NCBI RefSeq assembly: GCF_000495815.1
Contig: NZ_AWGE01000021.1
Coordinates: forward strand, 1 to 64,000
Source of the DNA: Asticcacaulis sp. AC466
GTDB taxonomy: Bacteria; Pseudomonadota; Alphaproteobacteria; Caulobacterales; Caulobacteraceae
Direction: 5' to 3'
Length of the DNA: 64,000 nt
A program made the translations under genes and the position numbers. The notes below the pieces were generated by a model. It was not told the origin of the DNA, did no database searches, and saw nothing but the letters and a program-made list of their open reading frames with translations. Shown piece after piece: positions 55,046 through 63,156 of the stretch (position 1 is its first letter; every line of letters begins with the position of its first letter).

Positions 55046-55825
55046 ATGTTCGATGTCATCCACCGCTATCAGTTCGAGGATTTCGTCACCGACACCCATC
55101 GGGCGACGGCGGATGAGGAATTGTTCGCGCTGCTGAAACGCGCCGTAGCCCAGCATGGCTACGATCGCATCAGCCTCTGGGTCATAGATGATCCGGACCT
55201 GCCGCAACGCGTCCATGGCCGCGGGGTTCTGCATAATTTTCCGGAAGAGCTGCGGACCTATTACAAGGAAAATGCGTGTGATCGGTACGACCCGATCATG
55301 CTTGCCCTTCGCACCCGCACGACCAGCCTGGACTGGGAAGCACACGAAAGGCGGTCGGATTACAAGCCGGTTCAGACCCGGCTCTACGACGTGGCGAGGT
55401 CTGGCGGACTTCATAATGGCATCTCGACACCTATGTGGGGCCGTAGCGGACTGGTGGCCAGTCTTGGTCTTGCCTCAACGGAGCGGCGCGATGCCACCTA
55501 CGCCAATCCCGATCTGATCGCCGCCGTGACGGCCCAGTTTTACCTTAGCTACAAGCGCCTGAATGCGCACCCTCAGCCCCAGTCTCAGCCCCAGTCTCAG
55601 GGCCAGTCTCAGGGCCAGTCTCCGGGCCAGGGCATCACGCCGAAGCAGGCCGAGATCCTGAGTTGGGTCGCTGCCGGCAAGACCGACCAGGAAATTGCCG
55701 ACATCCTATGCATCAGTCGCAACACCGTGGATACCCATATGCGGCAAATTTTCGCCCGGCTGGGCGCCCATAGCCGCGTGACGGCCGTGGTGCGCGGCAT
55801 CGCGGAAGGCGTTATTCGTCCCTGA
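55046..55825 (+). CDS. LuxR-type regulator with autoinducer-binding domain (solo), Q-rich linker
   Basis: Protein of 259 residues. The N-terminal autoinducer-binding domain keeps YDP (CDRYDPIML) and W residues, and the C-terminal HTH has the LuxR motif ILSWVAAGKTDQEIADIL and SRNTVDTHMRQIF. The linker at about residues 177-195 is PQPQSQPQSQGQSQGQSPGQ, encoded by four 12-bp repeats, and is missing in the paralogue at 56413. I start at ATG 55046, matching the paralogue's start; GTG 55034 is an alternative. No luxI is in the window, so it acts as a solo, sensing foreign or plant signals (inference). Confidence 0.88.
   Translation: MFDVIHRYQFEDFVTDTHRATADEELFALLKRAVAQHGYDRISLWVIDDPDLPQRVHGRGVLHNFPEELRTYYKENACDRYDPIMLALRTRTTSLDWEAHERRSDYKPVQTRLYDVARSGGLHNGISTPMWGRSGLVASLGLASTERRDATYANPDLIAAVTAQFYLSYKRLNAHPQPQSQPQSQGQSQGQSPGQGITPKQAEILSWVAAGKTDQEIADILCISRNTVDTHMRQIFARLGAHSRVTAVVRGIAEGVIRP
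55574..55630 (+). repeat. Tandem 12-bp repeats in the LuxR linker
   Basis: Four copies of CAGnnCCAGTCT, two with CC and two with GG at the n positions, then a partial copy with the start CCGGGCCAG. They code for the QPQS and QGQS units of the linker. The number of copies is likely to vary between strains. Confidence 0.9.
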
Positions 55826-55957
55826 AATTCGTCCCTGAAACGCCGTCGCGAGCGCTTTTCCACATCTTGCGGACGGGGGTCACGAATTCTCGTGATGGCG
55901 CGTTTTCTTTCGATATGCTTGGTTGGTGCCGCTGTGTGAAGGCTGGCAGAGGTGCAT

Positions 55958-56209
55958 ATGACAGATAAAATCAAGGCACAATCAGATACTCTGACCGCTA
56001 CGCGCAGTCATGACGACGCCGTGATGGAGGTTTTGAGCCGGCTTGACACCTTGCGCGGAATTGCTGCGGAAACCGGCGATCAGCTTCTGGCAGACGGCCT
56101 TAACGACGTCTTCGACAGTTTCCTGACCCGCTACTGTGACTCCCGGCATGCCGCGCTCGACGCTCGGATGCACCGGAATTACCACAGCACAAAAACCGTC
56201 ATGCATTAG
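55958..56209 (+). CDS. Hypothetical protein, 83 residues
   Basis: I do not recognise this protein. It is helical, with DDAVMEVLSRLDTLRGIAAE and LADGLNDVFDSFLTRYCDSR as amphipathic helices, and may form a helical hairpin. GCAGAGGTGCAT precedes ATG 55958. It lies between two LuxR regulator genes on the same strand. A TCACGA/TCGTGA dyad at 55880-55895 stands 63 bp before its start and could be a LuxR-type site. Confidence 0.55.
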   Translation: MTDKIKAQSDTLTATRSHDDAVMEVLSRLDTLRGIAAETGDQLLADGLNDVFDSFLTRYCDSRHAALDARMHRNYHSTKTVMH

Positions 56210-56412
56210 TGATTGCAACCTGTCCTGAATTTGATCTCTTCAGGACATGTGCCGGGGGGCGCGGGGGCACGGATTGTTCGCACGTTCGGGAGGGAGACCC
56301 GATGTGCGGACAATTCGCGTATCTTTTCCGTATATCGGAATAGCGCGTTTAATTACAAGACTGGCAAACGGTAACATGCTAACACACAATCCAACTCTGG
56401 TTATGTCAGCGC

Positions 56413-57150
56413 ATGTTCGATTCGGTCAACCGCTACCTCTTCGAGGATTTTGTCACGGATACGGCTCATGCTCGTGATGGAGAAGAGTTGTTCGGGTTTC
56501 TGCGGAAGGGTTTGGCCCAGTACGGCTATGAACGGATCGTATTTATCGTTCGCCATGACGCCGAATTGCCGCCCGAACTGAGTGGGCACGTCGTTTTTCA
56601 TTCCTATCCGGAAGACTGGGTGAAATACTACTCTGAAAATGACTGCGCCGTCTACGACCCCGTCATGCGCGCCGGCATCATACGCGATAGGCCGTTTACC
56701 TGGCAAAGCCTTGAACAAACAACGACCTACACCGCAAAACAGACCCGTTTCATGCGCCTGGCCGAGGAGGCCGGCCTGAATAACGGGGTAGGCATCCCCA
56801 TTCGCGGCGCTGCTTCGGCCATAGCGGGGGTGGGTTTGGCATCCTCGGAGCAGCGCTACGCCACACGCCCGCATCTGGACATGCTGAACGCCCTTTGCCA
56901 CCAATTCTACACCGTATTCAAAAGGATGAACGGCCGTCCGGACCGACCCCAGCCCCACTTGTCACCGAAGGAGCGCGAAATCCTGACATGGGTCGCCGCC
57001 GGCAAGACGGATGATGAGATCGGCCTGATTTTGAGCATCAGCCGTAATACCGTGGACACGCACATGCGCGCGGTATTCCGCAAATTGAATGCCGTCAATC
57101 GGGTCACGGCGGTTGTCGTCGGATTAACGAACGGCCATATCAGTCTGTGA
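56413..57150 (+). CDS. LuxR-type regulator with autoinducer-binding domain (solo)
   Basis: Second LuxR protein, 245 residues, similar to the one at 55046 over its whole length. The autoinducer-binding domain has CAVYDPVMRAG and W in RPFTWQSLEQ; the HTH has ILTWVAAGKTDDEIGLIL and SRNTVDTHMRAVF. It lacks the Q-rich linker. The 200-bp region before it holds dyads at 56221-56247 (TGTCCTGA/TCAGGACA) and 56326-56340, candidate regulator sites. No luxI is found. It is followed after 28 bp by the SRAP gene on the same strand. Confidence 0.88.
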   Translation: MFDSVNRYLFEDFVTDTAHARDGEELFGFLRKGLAQYGYERIVFIVRHDAELPPELSGHVVFHSYPEDWVKYYSENDCAVYDPVMRAGIIRDRPFTWQSLEQTTTYTAKQTRFMRLAEEAGLNNGVGIPIRGAASAIAGVGLASSEQRYATRPHLDMLNALCHQFYTVFKRMNGRPDRPQPHLSPKEREILTWVAAGKTDDEIGLILSISRNTVDTHMRAVFRKLNAVNRVTAVVVGLTNGHISL

Positions 57151-57178
57151 CTTCCCGGTTCAGAGTAAAGGACATGCC

Positions 57179-57778
57179 ATGTGCGGCCATTTCGAAGCCC
57201 TGCTCTATCTCAGCTTCCTTAAGAATACGCTGGGAATGACCGCCCTCCCCGACGACATGGAAAGCGCCGAAACCGCCCGCATCGCGCCGACCGTCGGCGC
57301 ACCAATAGTGGTCCAGAACCCGGAAACCTGGGAGCTGGAGATCATCCCTGCCCGGTTCGGTCTCATTCCGCACTGGTACCGGGGGACGCTGAAGGACTGG
57401 AAGGGCACCACCTTCAATGCACGCCTGGACACCATCGCGCAAAAGCCGGCGTTCAAAGGGCCCTGGCTTTACCGTCACGCTTTGGTGCCCGCGCATTGTT
57501 TCTATGAATGGTCAGGGCCCAAAACGGCGCGGGAAAAATGGCGCATCGCCCGCGGCGATAACCAGCCCCTGGCCTTCGCCGGCGTATGGGATTGCGCCAG
57601 CCTGGCCGAAGGCGACATATGGAGCTTCGCCATTATTACCAGGGACGCCGGCGACGACATGCGCACCATCCGTGACCGCGAACCGGTGGTCCTGCATCCC
57701 GAACAATGGGAGGATTGGTTGCGTAACCGCCCCGTGGACCTGACCCGGCCCGCGCCGTTGCAGGTCATGGCGGCGTAA
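57179..57778 (+). CDS. SRAP (YedK/HMCES-like) protein with altered catalytic region
   Basis: Protein of 199 residues of the SOS-response-associated peptidase family, which crosslinks to abasic sites in single-stranded DNA. Cys2 is present for the crosslink, the segment FNARLD at 79-84 and FYEW at 108-111 are kept, but the usual HxRMP motif reads RDREP: Arg165 replaces the conserved His. In known proteins the His helps reversal and ring opening. DNA binding may remain, chemistry may differ. No LexA box is seen before it, so it is probably co-transcribed with the LuxR gene. Confidence 0.87.
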   Translation: MCGHFEALLYLSFLKNTLGMTALPDDMESAETARIAPTVGAPIVVQNPETWELEIIPARFGLIPHWYRGTLKDWKGTTFNARLDTIAQKPAFKGPWLYRHALVPAHCFYEWSGPKTAREKWRIARGDNQPLAFAGVWDCASLAEGDIWSFAIITRDAGDDMRTIRDREPVVLHPEQWEDWLRNRPVDLTRPAPLQVMAA

Positions 57779-57780
57779 AG

Positions 57781-59571
57781 CTACATCTCGCCGAAAAATT
57801 CCCGCTGGGATCGTTCCAGTTCTTCGACGTAGCGCCGGTTGACGTATTTTTCCGTCAACAGGCCCAAAAGTTTGTGATTTTCGTCGACCACGGCCAGGTC
57901 ATCGACGCCGAAATGCTCAAATACCCGCATGATGGCGGAAATATCCATATCCGGGCGAACATAGACCTCGCTTTGGCGGGCCAGGGCGCTGAGTGGCGTC
58001 ACCATGTCCTGTGTCTCAATCCACGCCTCCGCCGTCGGCACCATGCCACGATACTCGTGATCATCATTGACCAGCAGAACGCGGGAGGTTGCACCGAGCG
58101 GCACCTGTTCACGCAAGGCAGCGATGCTTGTATTCTCGTTCAGGATCGTATGGGTCTTGCGCATCAGATTGGCGGCAGTCAGGGATTTGACCCAACCGAT
58201 ATCGCGGGCATTGCGCACGGTTTCGCCGCGCAGGTGCAGGCGCCAGGTCGAAAAAGAATAGCCAAAGCGTTCGCGGATGATCGCGCTCGAACACAAGGCT
58301 GCCGTGACGACGGCCGCAGTCAGGTTAAAGTCGTGGGTGACTTCGAGCACCATGAGCGACATGGTCATCGGCCCGCCGACAACGGCGACCGCCAGGGCTG
58401 CCATGCCAACCAGAGACGCGTTGAGAATATCGAGATTGGCTGGCGGATAGATCTGGTTGACGATCTGGGCGAAGGCGGAACCGAGCAATGACCCCAGGAA
58501 CAGCGAGGCGAAGAACAGACCGCCGCGAAAGCCAAAGGCCAGAGATATAACCGAAGCGCAGAGCTTGAGCGCGAAAACGATCAAAAGGGTAACAACCAAA
58601 GCCTGCTGAGCCATATAGAGATGCATGGCGCCATGACCGGAACTCAGGGCCTGCGGGGCGGCCCAAGCGACAGGTATAAGGAAGAAGCCGCCGAGAAGCG
58701 GGCGCCAGACATCACCAACCGGCAGTTTGCGCACGACCGCCTCGACGCTGGCCACCAGACGGATAATGGCAATTCCGACGCCCGCGCAGATCGCCCCCAG
58801 AAGGGCGTAGAGAAGATAGCCGGCGATCTCGATCGTCTGGCCGGCGGTCGACGCGATGACGAACGGCTCGATGTTCATCAGTTGCGCCGCCAGCACGGCC
58901 ATCAGCGACGCCGCAGCGACTGGCGCCAGGGTGGCCGGCGTATAGCCGCCCAGCACCAGCTCAAAGGCGTAGAAGCTGCCGGCCAGGGGCGCGCCGAACG
59001 CTGCACCGATGGCGGACCCTGCGCCTGCGCCGACCAGGGTGCGCAGGGATTGCCGCTTGAGGTCCAGCCACTGACCGACCTTCGAAGCAAAGCCGCCGCC
59101 CAACTGGGCATAGGCCGCTTCAAGTCCGACCGAAGCGCCGAAACCGTTCGACAGGAAGGTCTGGAAAGACACCATCAGGCTGTCGCGCAATGGGATACGA
59201 CCACCGTACAGCGCATTGGCTTCGACCACATCGATAGGCGCGCGGGTTCTGCGTGGAAAGATTATCCGCACGGCACCCAGCACCGCGCCGCCGATCGGCA
59301 GGGCGACCAGATGCCAGGGCTCGATCTTCGGCAAGGCGCTGAGACGCAGGTCGGGGGAAAAACCGTAAAGCAGCGCCTGAAGGGCATGGGCGAAATGGCC
59401 AAGCAAGGCCGCCATGATACCGGACACCAACCCTACGCCCGACGCGAGGACAATGAACCAGACCTCGGACCCTTGCAGGTAGCGCTTGATCATGGCAACG
59501 CCGCGCAATACCGGACGCTTTACGACTTTTCCCAGGATGACATCGCCCAGTTGAGCGTTCGGCAATTGCAT
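57781..59571 (-). CDS. CLC-type chloride channel/antiporter with CBS domains
   Basis: Membrane protein of 596 residues. The ten or more transmembrane helices include GFGASVGLEAAYAQ, with the glutamate corresponding to the CLC gating residue, and the membrane part ends near residue 430. Two CBS domains at about 455-590 (MRKTHTILNENTSIA, YVRPDMDISAIMRVF) likely bind nucleotides and control gating. Whether it is a channel or a Cl-/H+ exchanger cannot be told. The start ATG 59571 follows CCGGAG. Confidence 0.9.
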   Translation of the reverse strand: MQLPNAQLGDVILGKVVKRPVLRGVAMIKRYLQGSEVWFIVLASGVGLVSGIMAALLGHFAHALQALLYGFSPDLRLSALPKIEPWHLVALPIGGAVLGAVRIIFPRRTRAPIDVVEANALYGGRIPLRDSLMVSFQTFLSNGFGASVGLEAAYAQLGGGFASKVGQWLDLKRQSLRTLVGAGAGSAIGAAFGAPLAGSFYAFELVLGGYTPATLAPVAAASLMAVLAAQLMNIEPFVIASTAGQTIEIAGYLLYALLGAICAGVGIAIIRLVASVEAVVRKLPVGDVWRPLLGGFFLIPVAWAAPQALSSGHGAMHLYMAQQALVVTLLIVFALKLCASVISLAFGFRGGLFFASLFLGSLLGSAFAQIVNQIYPPANLDILNASLVGMAALAVAVVGGPMTMSLMVLEVTHDFNLTAAVVTAALCSSAIIRERFGYSFSTWRLHLRGETVRNARDIGWVKSLTAANLMRKTHTILNENTSIAALREQVPLGATSRVLLVNDDHEYRGMVPTAEAWIETQDMVTPLSALARQSEVYVRPDMDISAIMRVFEHFGVDDLAVVDENHKLLGLLTEKYVNRRYVEELERSQREFFGEM

Positions 59572-59772
59572 GACGGCTCCGGATTCTGCCCTAAGCTTAG
59601 GCGCAGACTACCGGCTTGTGAAGGAAATTCGCCGCCCGGGCGCGTTATTCGTCCCGTCCAAAAATACCGCGAGGATTCGGAGTCACGCAAGCCCTTACGC
59701 CAGCGCCATGGTCAGCCATCCGATAGCCGCATACTCAGTTCTGCTTTCCAATTCTGCTTTCCAATTCTGGCC

Positions 59773-60357
59773 TCAGTTCTCGGCCGCAGCGGCCGCGAAC
59801 AGGATGTGCAAGGCCTTTTTGGCAAGATCGAACACGGTGAGGTCGCGCTGCATCTGGGCTGTCAGCGCCGTGCCCTGGAACAGGAGATTTATCTGGCGCC
59901 CCGTGTCCTCCGGCCGCGTGAGACCCGCCCTCCGGCACAGGTCGATGAACTTGTCTTCCACGTAGAGTGAGGCGCTCTTGCCGCGCGCGACGATGCCTTC
60001 GTGTTTGCCGATATATTCCTGACCGGCCTTCATGGCCAGGCAGCCCTGATAATCCTTTTGCGCCATGAGGTCGCGGCGAACGTCGAATACCGCCTCTATC
60101 TGGCGGCGTGGATCGTCGCTACGCGCCATGGCCGGGGCGAACAGTTGCGATTCCGTGTCGCAGCCATATTGATCGAGCACGGCTTCGATCAGGTCTTCCT
60201 TGCTGGGAAAGTACTTGTAAAGCGTGCGCTTCGAAATGCCGGTATCGGCCATGACCGTGTCTATGCCCGTCGCGTGGAAGCCACCGTCATAGAAGCGCCG
60301 ATAGGCCTGATCAATGATCTCCTGCCGTTTGTTCGGCGCGGCGCGCGTGTCAGCCAT
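59773..60357 (-). CDS. TetR-family repressor
   Basis: Regulator of 194 residues. The HTH is TGIDTVMADTGISKRTLYKY near residues 30-50, and the C-terminal part has a ligand pocket of variable sequence with several cysteine-free helices. I start at ATG 60357, 5 bp after GAGGG. It is divergent from an SDR gene, and the intergenic region carries two identical operators, so it very likely controls the SDR gene and itself. The effector is probably related to the SDR substrate. Confidence 0.9.
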   Translation of the reverse strand: MADTRAAPNKRQEIIDQAYRRFYDGGFHATGIDTVMADTGISKRTLYKYFPSKEDLIEAVLDQYGCDTESQLFAPAMARSDDPRRQIEAVFDVRRDLMAQKDYQGCLAMKAGQEYIGKHEGIVARGKSASLYVEDKFIDLCRRAGLTRPEDTGRQINLLFQGTALTAQMQRDLTVFDLAKKALHILFAAAAAEN

Positions 60358-60425
60358 GACGTCCCTCATCGCATCGTATCGAGTGTGCAAACTCCAAAAA
60401 ATTCATAGCACAGGTGCTTGACAAT

Positions 60426-60443
60426 GTAAACCGATCTGTTTAC
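60426..60443 (+). promoter_or_regulatory. TetR operator, copy 1, between -35 and -10
   Basis: GTAAACCGATCTGTTTAC, a dyad with GTAAAC/GTTTAC arms. It lies between a -35 TTGACA (60418-60423) and a -10-like TACCTA (60441-60446) of the SDR promoter. A second identical copy follows 28 bp downstream. The position would block polymerase. Confidence 0.85.
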
Positions 60444-60453
60444 CTACAGCGAT

Positions 60454-60471
60454 GTAAACCGATCTGTTTAC
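60454..60471 (+). promoter_or_regulatory. TetR operator, copy 2
   Basis: Same 18-bp sequence as at 60426, shifted by 28 bp, about 44 bp before the SDR start. Two identical sites suggest cooperative binding of the neighbouring TetR protein. Confidence 0.85.
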
Positions 60472-60514
60472 ATAAACGCGCCGCCGCTACCGACGGCAGT
60501 CAAGGAGCCACACC

Positions 60515-61234
60515 ATGTCCTATGCCAATCAAACCGTTCTCGTTTCCGGCGCCAATCGCGGTATCGGCGCCGCCACCGTACGCGAACTACTGAAAACCGA
60601 TGTGAAGAAAATCTATGCCGGCGCCCGTCGTACCGACACCCTGCCCGATTTCGGCGATGCCCGTGTCGTGCCGTTGCAACTCGACATAACCGATCAGACC
60701 TCGGTCGACGCCGCCGCAAAGCTGGCCCCCGACACCGATATTCTGCTCAACAATGCCGGCACGGCCGTGTTCGCAAACTTCATCGAAAGCCCGATCGAAC
60801 TGATCGCCGGCGATATGAATGTCAACTATTACGGCACCTTACGCATCATCCGCGCCTTTACACCGGCCTTCACGGCCCGCGGGTCAGGGACGATTGCCAA
60901 TGTCATCAGCGTGGTCGGCCTGACCTCAGCCCCCGGCCTGGCCGGGTATTCGGCATCGAAGGCGGCGCTGCAATCCCTGACACAGACCCTGCGCGCGACG
61001 TTGAAAGGGTCTGGAATACAGGTGCTTGGCATATACCCCGGGCCGATCGATACCGAGTTGGCCAAAGATATTCCGATGGACAAGACCTCTCCGGAGCATT
61101 GCGCCAGCGAAATCGTCAAGGGCATTGCCGCAGGACAAACCTATATCTTCCCCGATCCGGTCGCCCTGCATATCGGCCAGTTGTGGGCCAGCGACGGCAA
61201 GACACTCGACACGGCCCTGGCCGGCGAAGGTTAG
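60515..61234 (+). CDS. SDR family oxidoreductase under TetR control
   Basis: Short-chain dehydrogenase of 239 residues. The cofactor motif is SGANRGIG near residues 11-18, NNAG lies near 88, and the active-site Tyr and Lys are in GYSASKAAL. An AGGAGCCACACC ribosome site precedes ATG 60515. Its promoter is overlaid by two identical TetR operators. A bidirectional terminator follows. Substrate unknown; many TetR-linked SDRs reduce reactive carbonyls. Confidence 0.92.
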   Translation: MSYANQTVLVSGANRGIGAATVRELLKTDVKKIYAGARRTDTLPDFGDARVVPLQLDITDQTSVDAAAKLAPDTDILLNNAGTAVFANFIESPIELIAGDMNVNYYGTLRIIRAFTPAFTARGSGTIANVISVVGLTSAPGLAGYSASKAALQSLTQTLRATLKGSGIQVLGIYPGPIDTELAKDIPMDKTSPEHCASEIVKGIAAGQTYIFPDPVALHIGQLWASDGKTLDTALAGEG

Positions 61235-61271
61235 GCTCTGCGCAAAACGCGTATAAAGAGATTGGTTATGT

Positions 61272-61300
61272 AAAAAAGGCGGGACCGGGTCCCGCCTTTT
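61272..61300. terminator. Bidirectional terminator between the SDR and phosphatase genes
   Basis: AAAAGGCGGGAC pairs with GTCCCGCCTTTT around CGG. A-rich on the left and T-rich on the right, it can end transcription from both convergent genes. Confidence 0.9.
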
Positions 61301-61308
61301 GACTTGTG

Positions 61309-62067
61309 TCAGAAGAAAACCGGTGGCGGTCGTGTGATATGGTCCATATTCCGGCTGACCTGAAGCAGGGTTCGCGTTTCACCGTGCAACCGCATCGCCG
61401 TCAGGACGCCGGTATAGTAGACCCCGGTGTCGATGCCGATGCGCCACCGGGCATTGACGGGTTCCCTGTGCGGCGAATGCCCGTGGACCACGACATAGTC
61501 GCAGGACTGTTCGGCGCGCAGGAACCGCCCGCGAATGTACATGAAGATTTCGCTGTCCTGCTCGGCCAACGGTCGGTCCGGGTCCACGCCGGCGTGAACG
61601 AACAGATAGTCATCCGCCTGAAACGATGCCGGCATTTGCCGTAGCATAGCCAGATGTGCCGGATCGAAGGCGGCGGCGAAGTCGCGGCTGACCTGCGACC
61701 AGATATCCTCTGACCCCGCCATGAACGGCATGGCGACGCCATAGGATTCGAGCGTCGCAGCACCTCCCCAGTCACGCCAGGTTTCGCCGAACTCCGGCTC
61801 TTCGAGAAAGCGCAGCAGGGCGTCTTCGTGATTGCCCATCAGTGCGATCAGGTCGCACCACCCTGCCGACTGCAAAAGCCGGACCCGTTCCAGCACCTGT
61901 CGCGACGATGGCCCGCGATCGACATAATCCCCGAGCAGGACGATGCGCGGACGTTCGCCCAAGGCTTCGGCATCCGCGCGGATGCGATCGAGCATGGCTT
62001 CGAACAGGTCGTCATACCCGTGGATATCGCCGATGGCGTAGGTCAGTTGCGAAATCCGGGAGGTCAT
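61309..62067 (-). CDS. Metallophosphoesterase, PPP-type serine/threonine phosphatase
   Basis: Protein of 252 residues with the PPP metal motifs GDIHG (residues 13-17), GDYVDRG and GNHE. It resembles bacterial PrpA/ApaH-type enzymes that dephosphorylate proteins or hydrolyse dinucleoside polyphosphates. The last parts hold the His residues in VHAGVDP and VVHGHSP. It is a single gene ending at a bidirectional terminator. Confidence 0.9.
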   Translation of the reverse strand: MTSRISQLTYAIGDIHGYDDLFEAMLDRIRADAEALGERPRIVLLGDYVDRGPSSRQVLERVRLLQSAGWCDLIALMGNHEDALLRFLEEPEFGETWRDWGGAATLESYGVAMPFMAGSEDIWSQVSRDFAAAFDPAHLAMLRQMPASFQADDYLFVHAGVDPDRPLAEQDSEIFMYIRGRFLRAEQSCDYVVVHGHSPHREPVNARWRIGIDTGVYYTGVLTAMRLHGETRTLLQVSRNMDHITRPPPVFF

Positions 62068-62119
62068 GTCGCCTATATAGACGCCTCACCTGACAATTCA
62101 AATCCTACCTGAAAAAAAG

Positions 62120-63049
62120 TCATAACAAGGTCTTCATCGCCTGATCGAGAGGGGTGCGCGGTAGCGGCCCGATAAGCTGGGCGAGGCCTTTCTGCGCCCC
62201 CTCCCCGCAATCCACCAAGCCATGCGGCACGTCCCAGAGGTAAAGCATTTCCAGGGCTGCCTTCATGAAGGGGTTGAACAGGGCGATAAGCGAGAACATG
62301 AAACGGGGCATGTGTTTAACCGAAACCTTGCGCCCCAGAGCCAGTTCCCCCGCTTCGGCGAGTGCCCTGGCCGAGACGTTGTGGTTCTCGAAATGAAAGA
62401 CCTCATAGGCGCCGAGCGAGGCTTCGATTTCGGCCAGCCGCACCACAACCGCCGCCAAGTCGGGCAGATAGGCCCAGGCGTGCAGCGTCTTTTTCTTGCC
62501 CGGCGTCACGATCTTACCCCGGCCAAGCTCCTTGGCCACCAGGGCATTCATCCAGCTTTGTGACGCCCCGGCGCCAAAAAAATCGCCCGCCCGGACCAGG
62601 ATCGTGCGCAGACGGCCCGCTTCGGCGCGCTGCCGGAACAGGTCTTCGATAGAGACGCGAATACGGCCTTTCAGGGTATCGGCCGCGAACGGCGTCTGGG
62701 GTGTCAGGGCGCGCGGCATACGACTGCCGAAATTATAAACACTGCCGGGGTAGATCTGGCGGGCGTTCAACGCTTCGCAAATGTCGGCCGCCGCCGTGTA
62801 GGTCGCAAGGGCCTGCGTGTCCCATACCGGATATGGCACGTTGAGGCCGTTGAAGACCAGATCGACATGACCTGCTTCGCGAACGACCGCCGCCGCATCG
62901 AACAGGTCGGCATATATGGGGACGATCCCATCGGCCACCGTCTTACCCGCGCGCACCAGGCCGAGGACCCGCCATCCTGCACCGAGAAAGGCCTTAGTCA
63001 CCGCCTTGCCGACGCCGCCATTGGCGCCCAGAACCAGAACCGTTTTCAT
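62120..63049 (-). CDS. NAD(P)-binding epimerase/dehydratase-like protein
   Basis: Protein of 309 residues of the extended SDR type. The cofactor motif is VLGANGGVG at residues 5-13, and FNGLNVPYP and YPGSVYNFG are the mid-region marks. The C-terminal part shows a helix-rich substrate domain. The typical YxxxK is not clear, so it may act as a sensor or reductase. It is divergent from a LysR regulator with a dyad site between them, so that regulator likely controls it. Confidence 0.8.
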   Translation of the reverse strand: MKTVLVLGANGGVGKAVTKAFLGAGWRVLGLVRAGKTVADGIVPIYADLFDAAAVVREAGHVDLVFNGLNVPYPVWDTQALATYTAAADICEALNARQIYPGSVYNFGSRMPRALTPQTPFAADTLKGRIRVSIEDLFRQRAEAGRLRTILVRAGDFFGAGASQSWMNALVAKELGRGKIVTPGKKKTLHAWAYLPDLAAVVVRLAEIEASLGAYEVFHFENHNVSARALAEAGELALGRKVSVKHMPRFMFSLIALFNPFMKAALEMLYLWDVPHGLVDCGEGAQKGLAQLIGPLPRTPLDQAMKTLL

Positions 63050-63128
63050 CTTGCCATCTCCATTGATTGACAGGATGACTTTATTCTAGTTGATTGCGCA
63101 TATAAATTGCCATAAATTTGATCTTTAA

Positions 63129-63144
63129 TATTCATATTTGAATA
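63129..63144 (+). promoter_or_regulatory. LysR-type dyad between the epimerase-like and LysR genes
   Basis: TATTCA-TATT-TGAATA is a perfect dyad with the T-N11-A core of LysR boxes (ATTCATATTTGAAT). It lies 13 bp before the LysR start, in the divergent intergenic region. Confidence 0.6.
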
Positions 63145-63156
63145 GATGGACTCGCG

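Noticed and set aside
58621-59970. 449-codon plus-strand frame opposite the CLC gene
   Set aside because: Antisense to the CLC gene and part of the TetR gene; composition is charged low-complexity typical of shadows.
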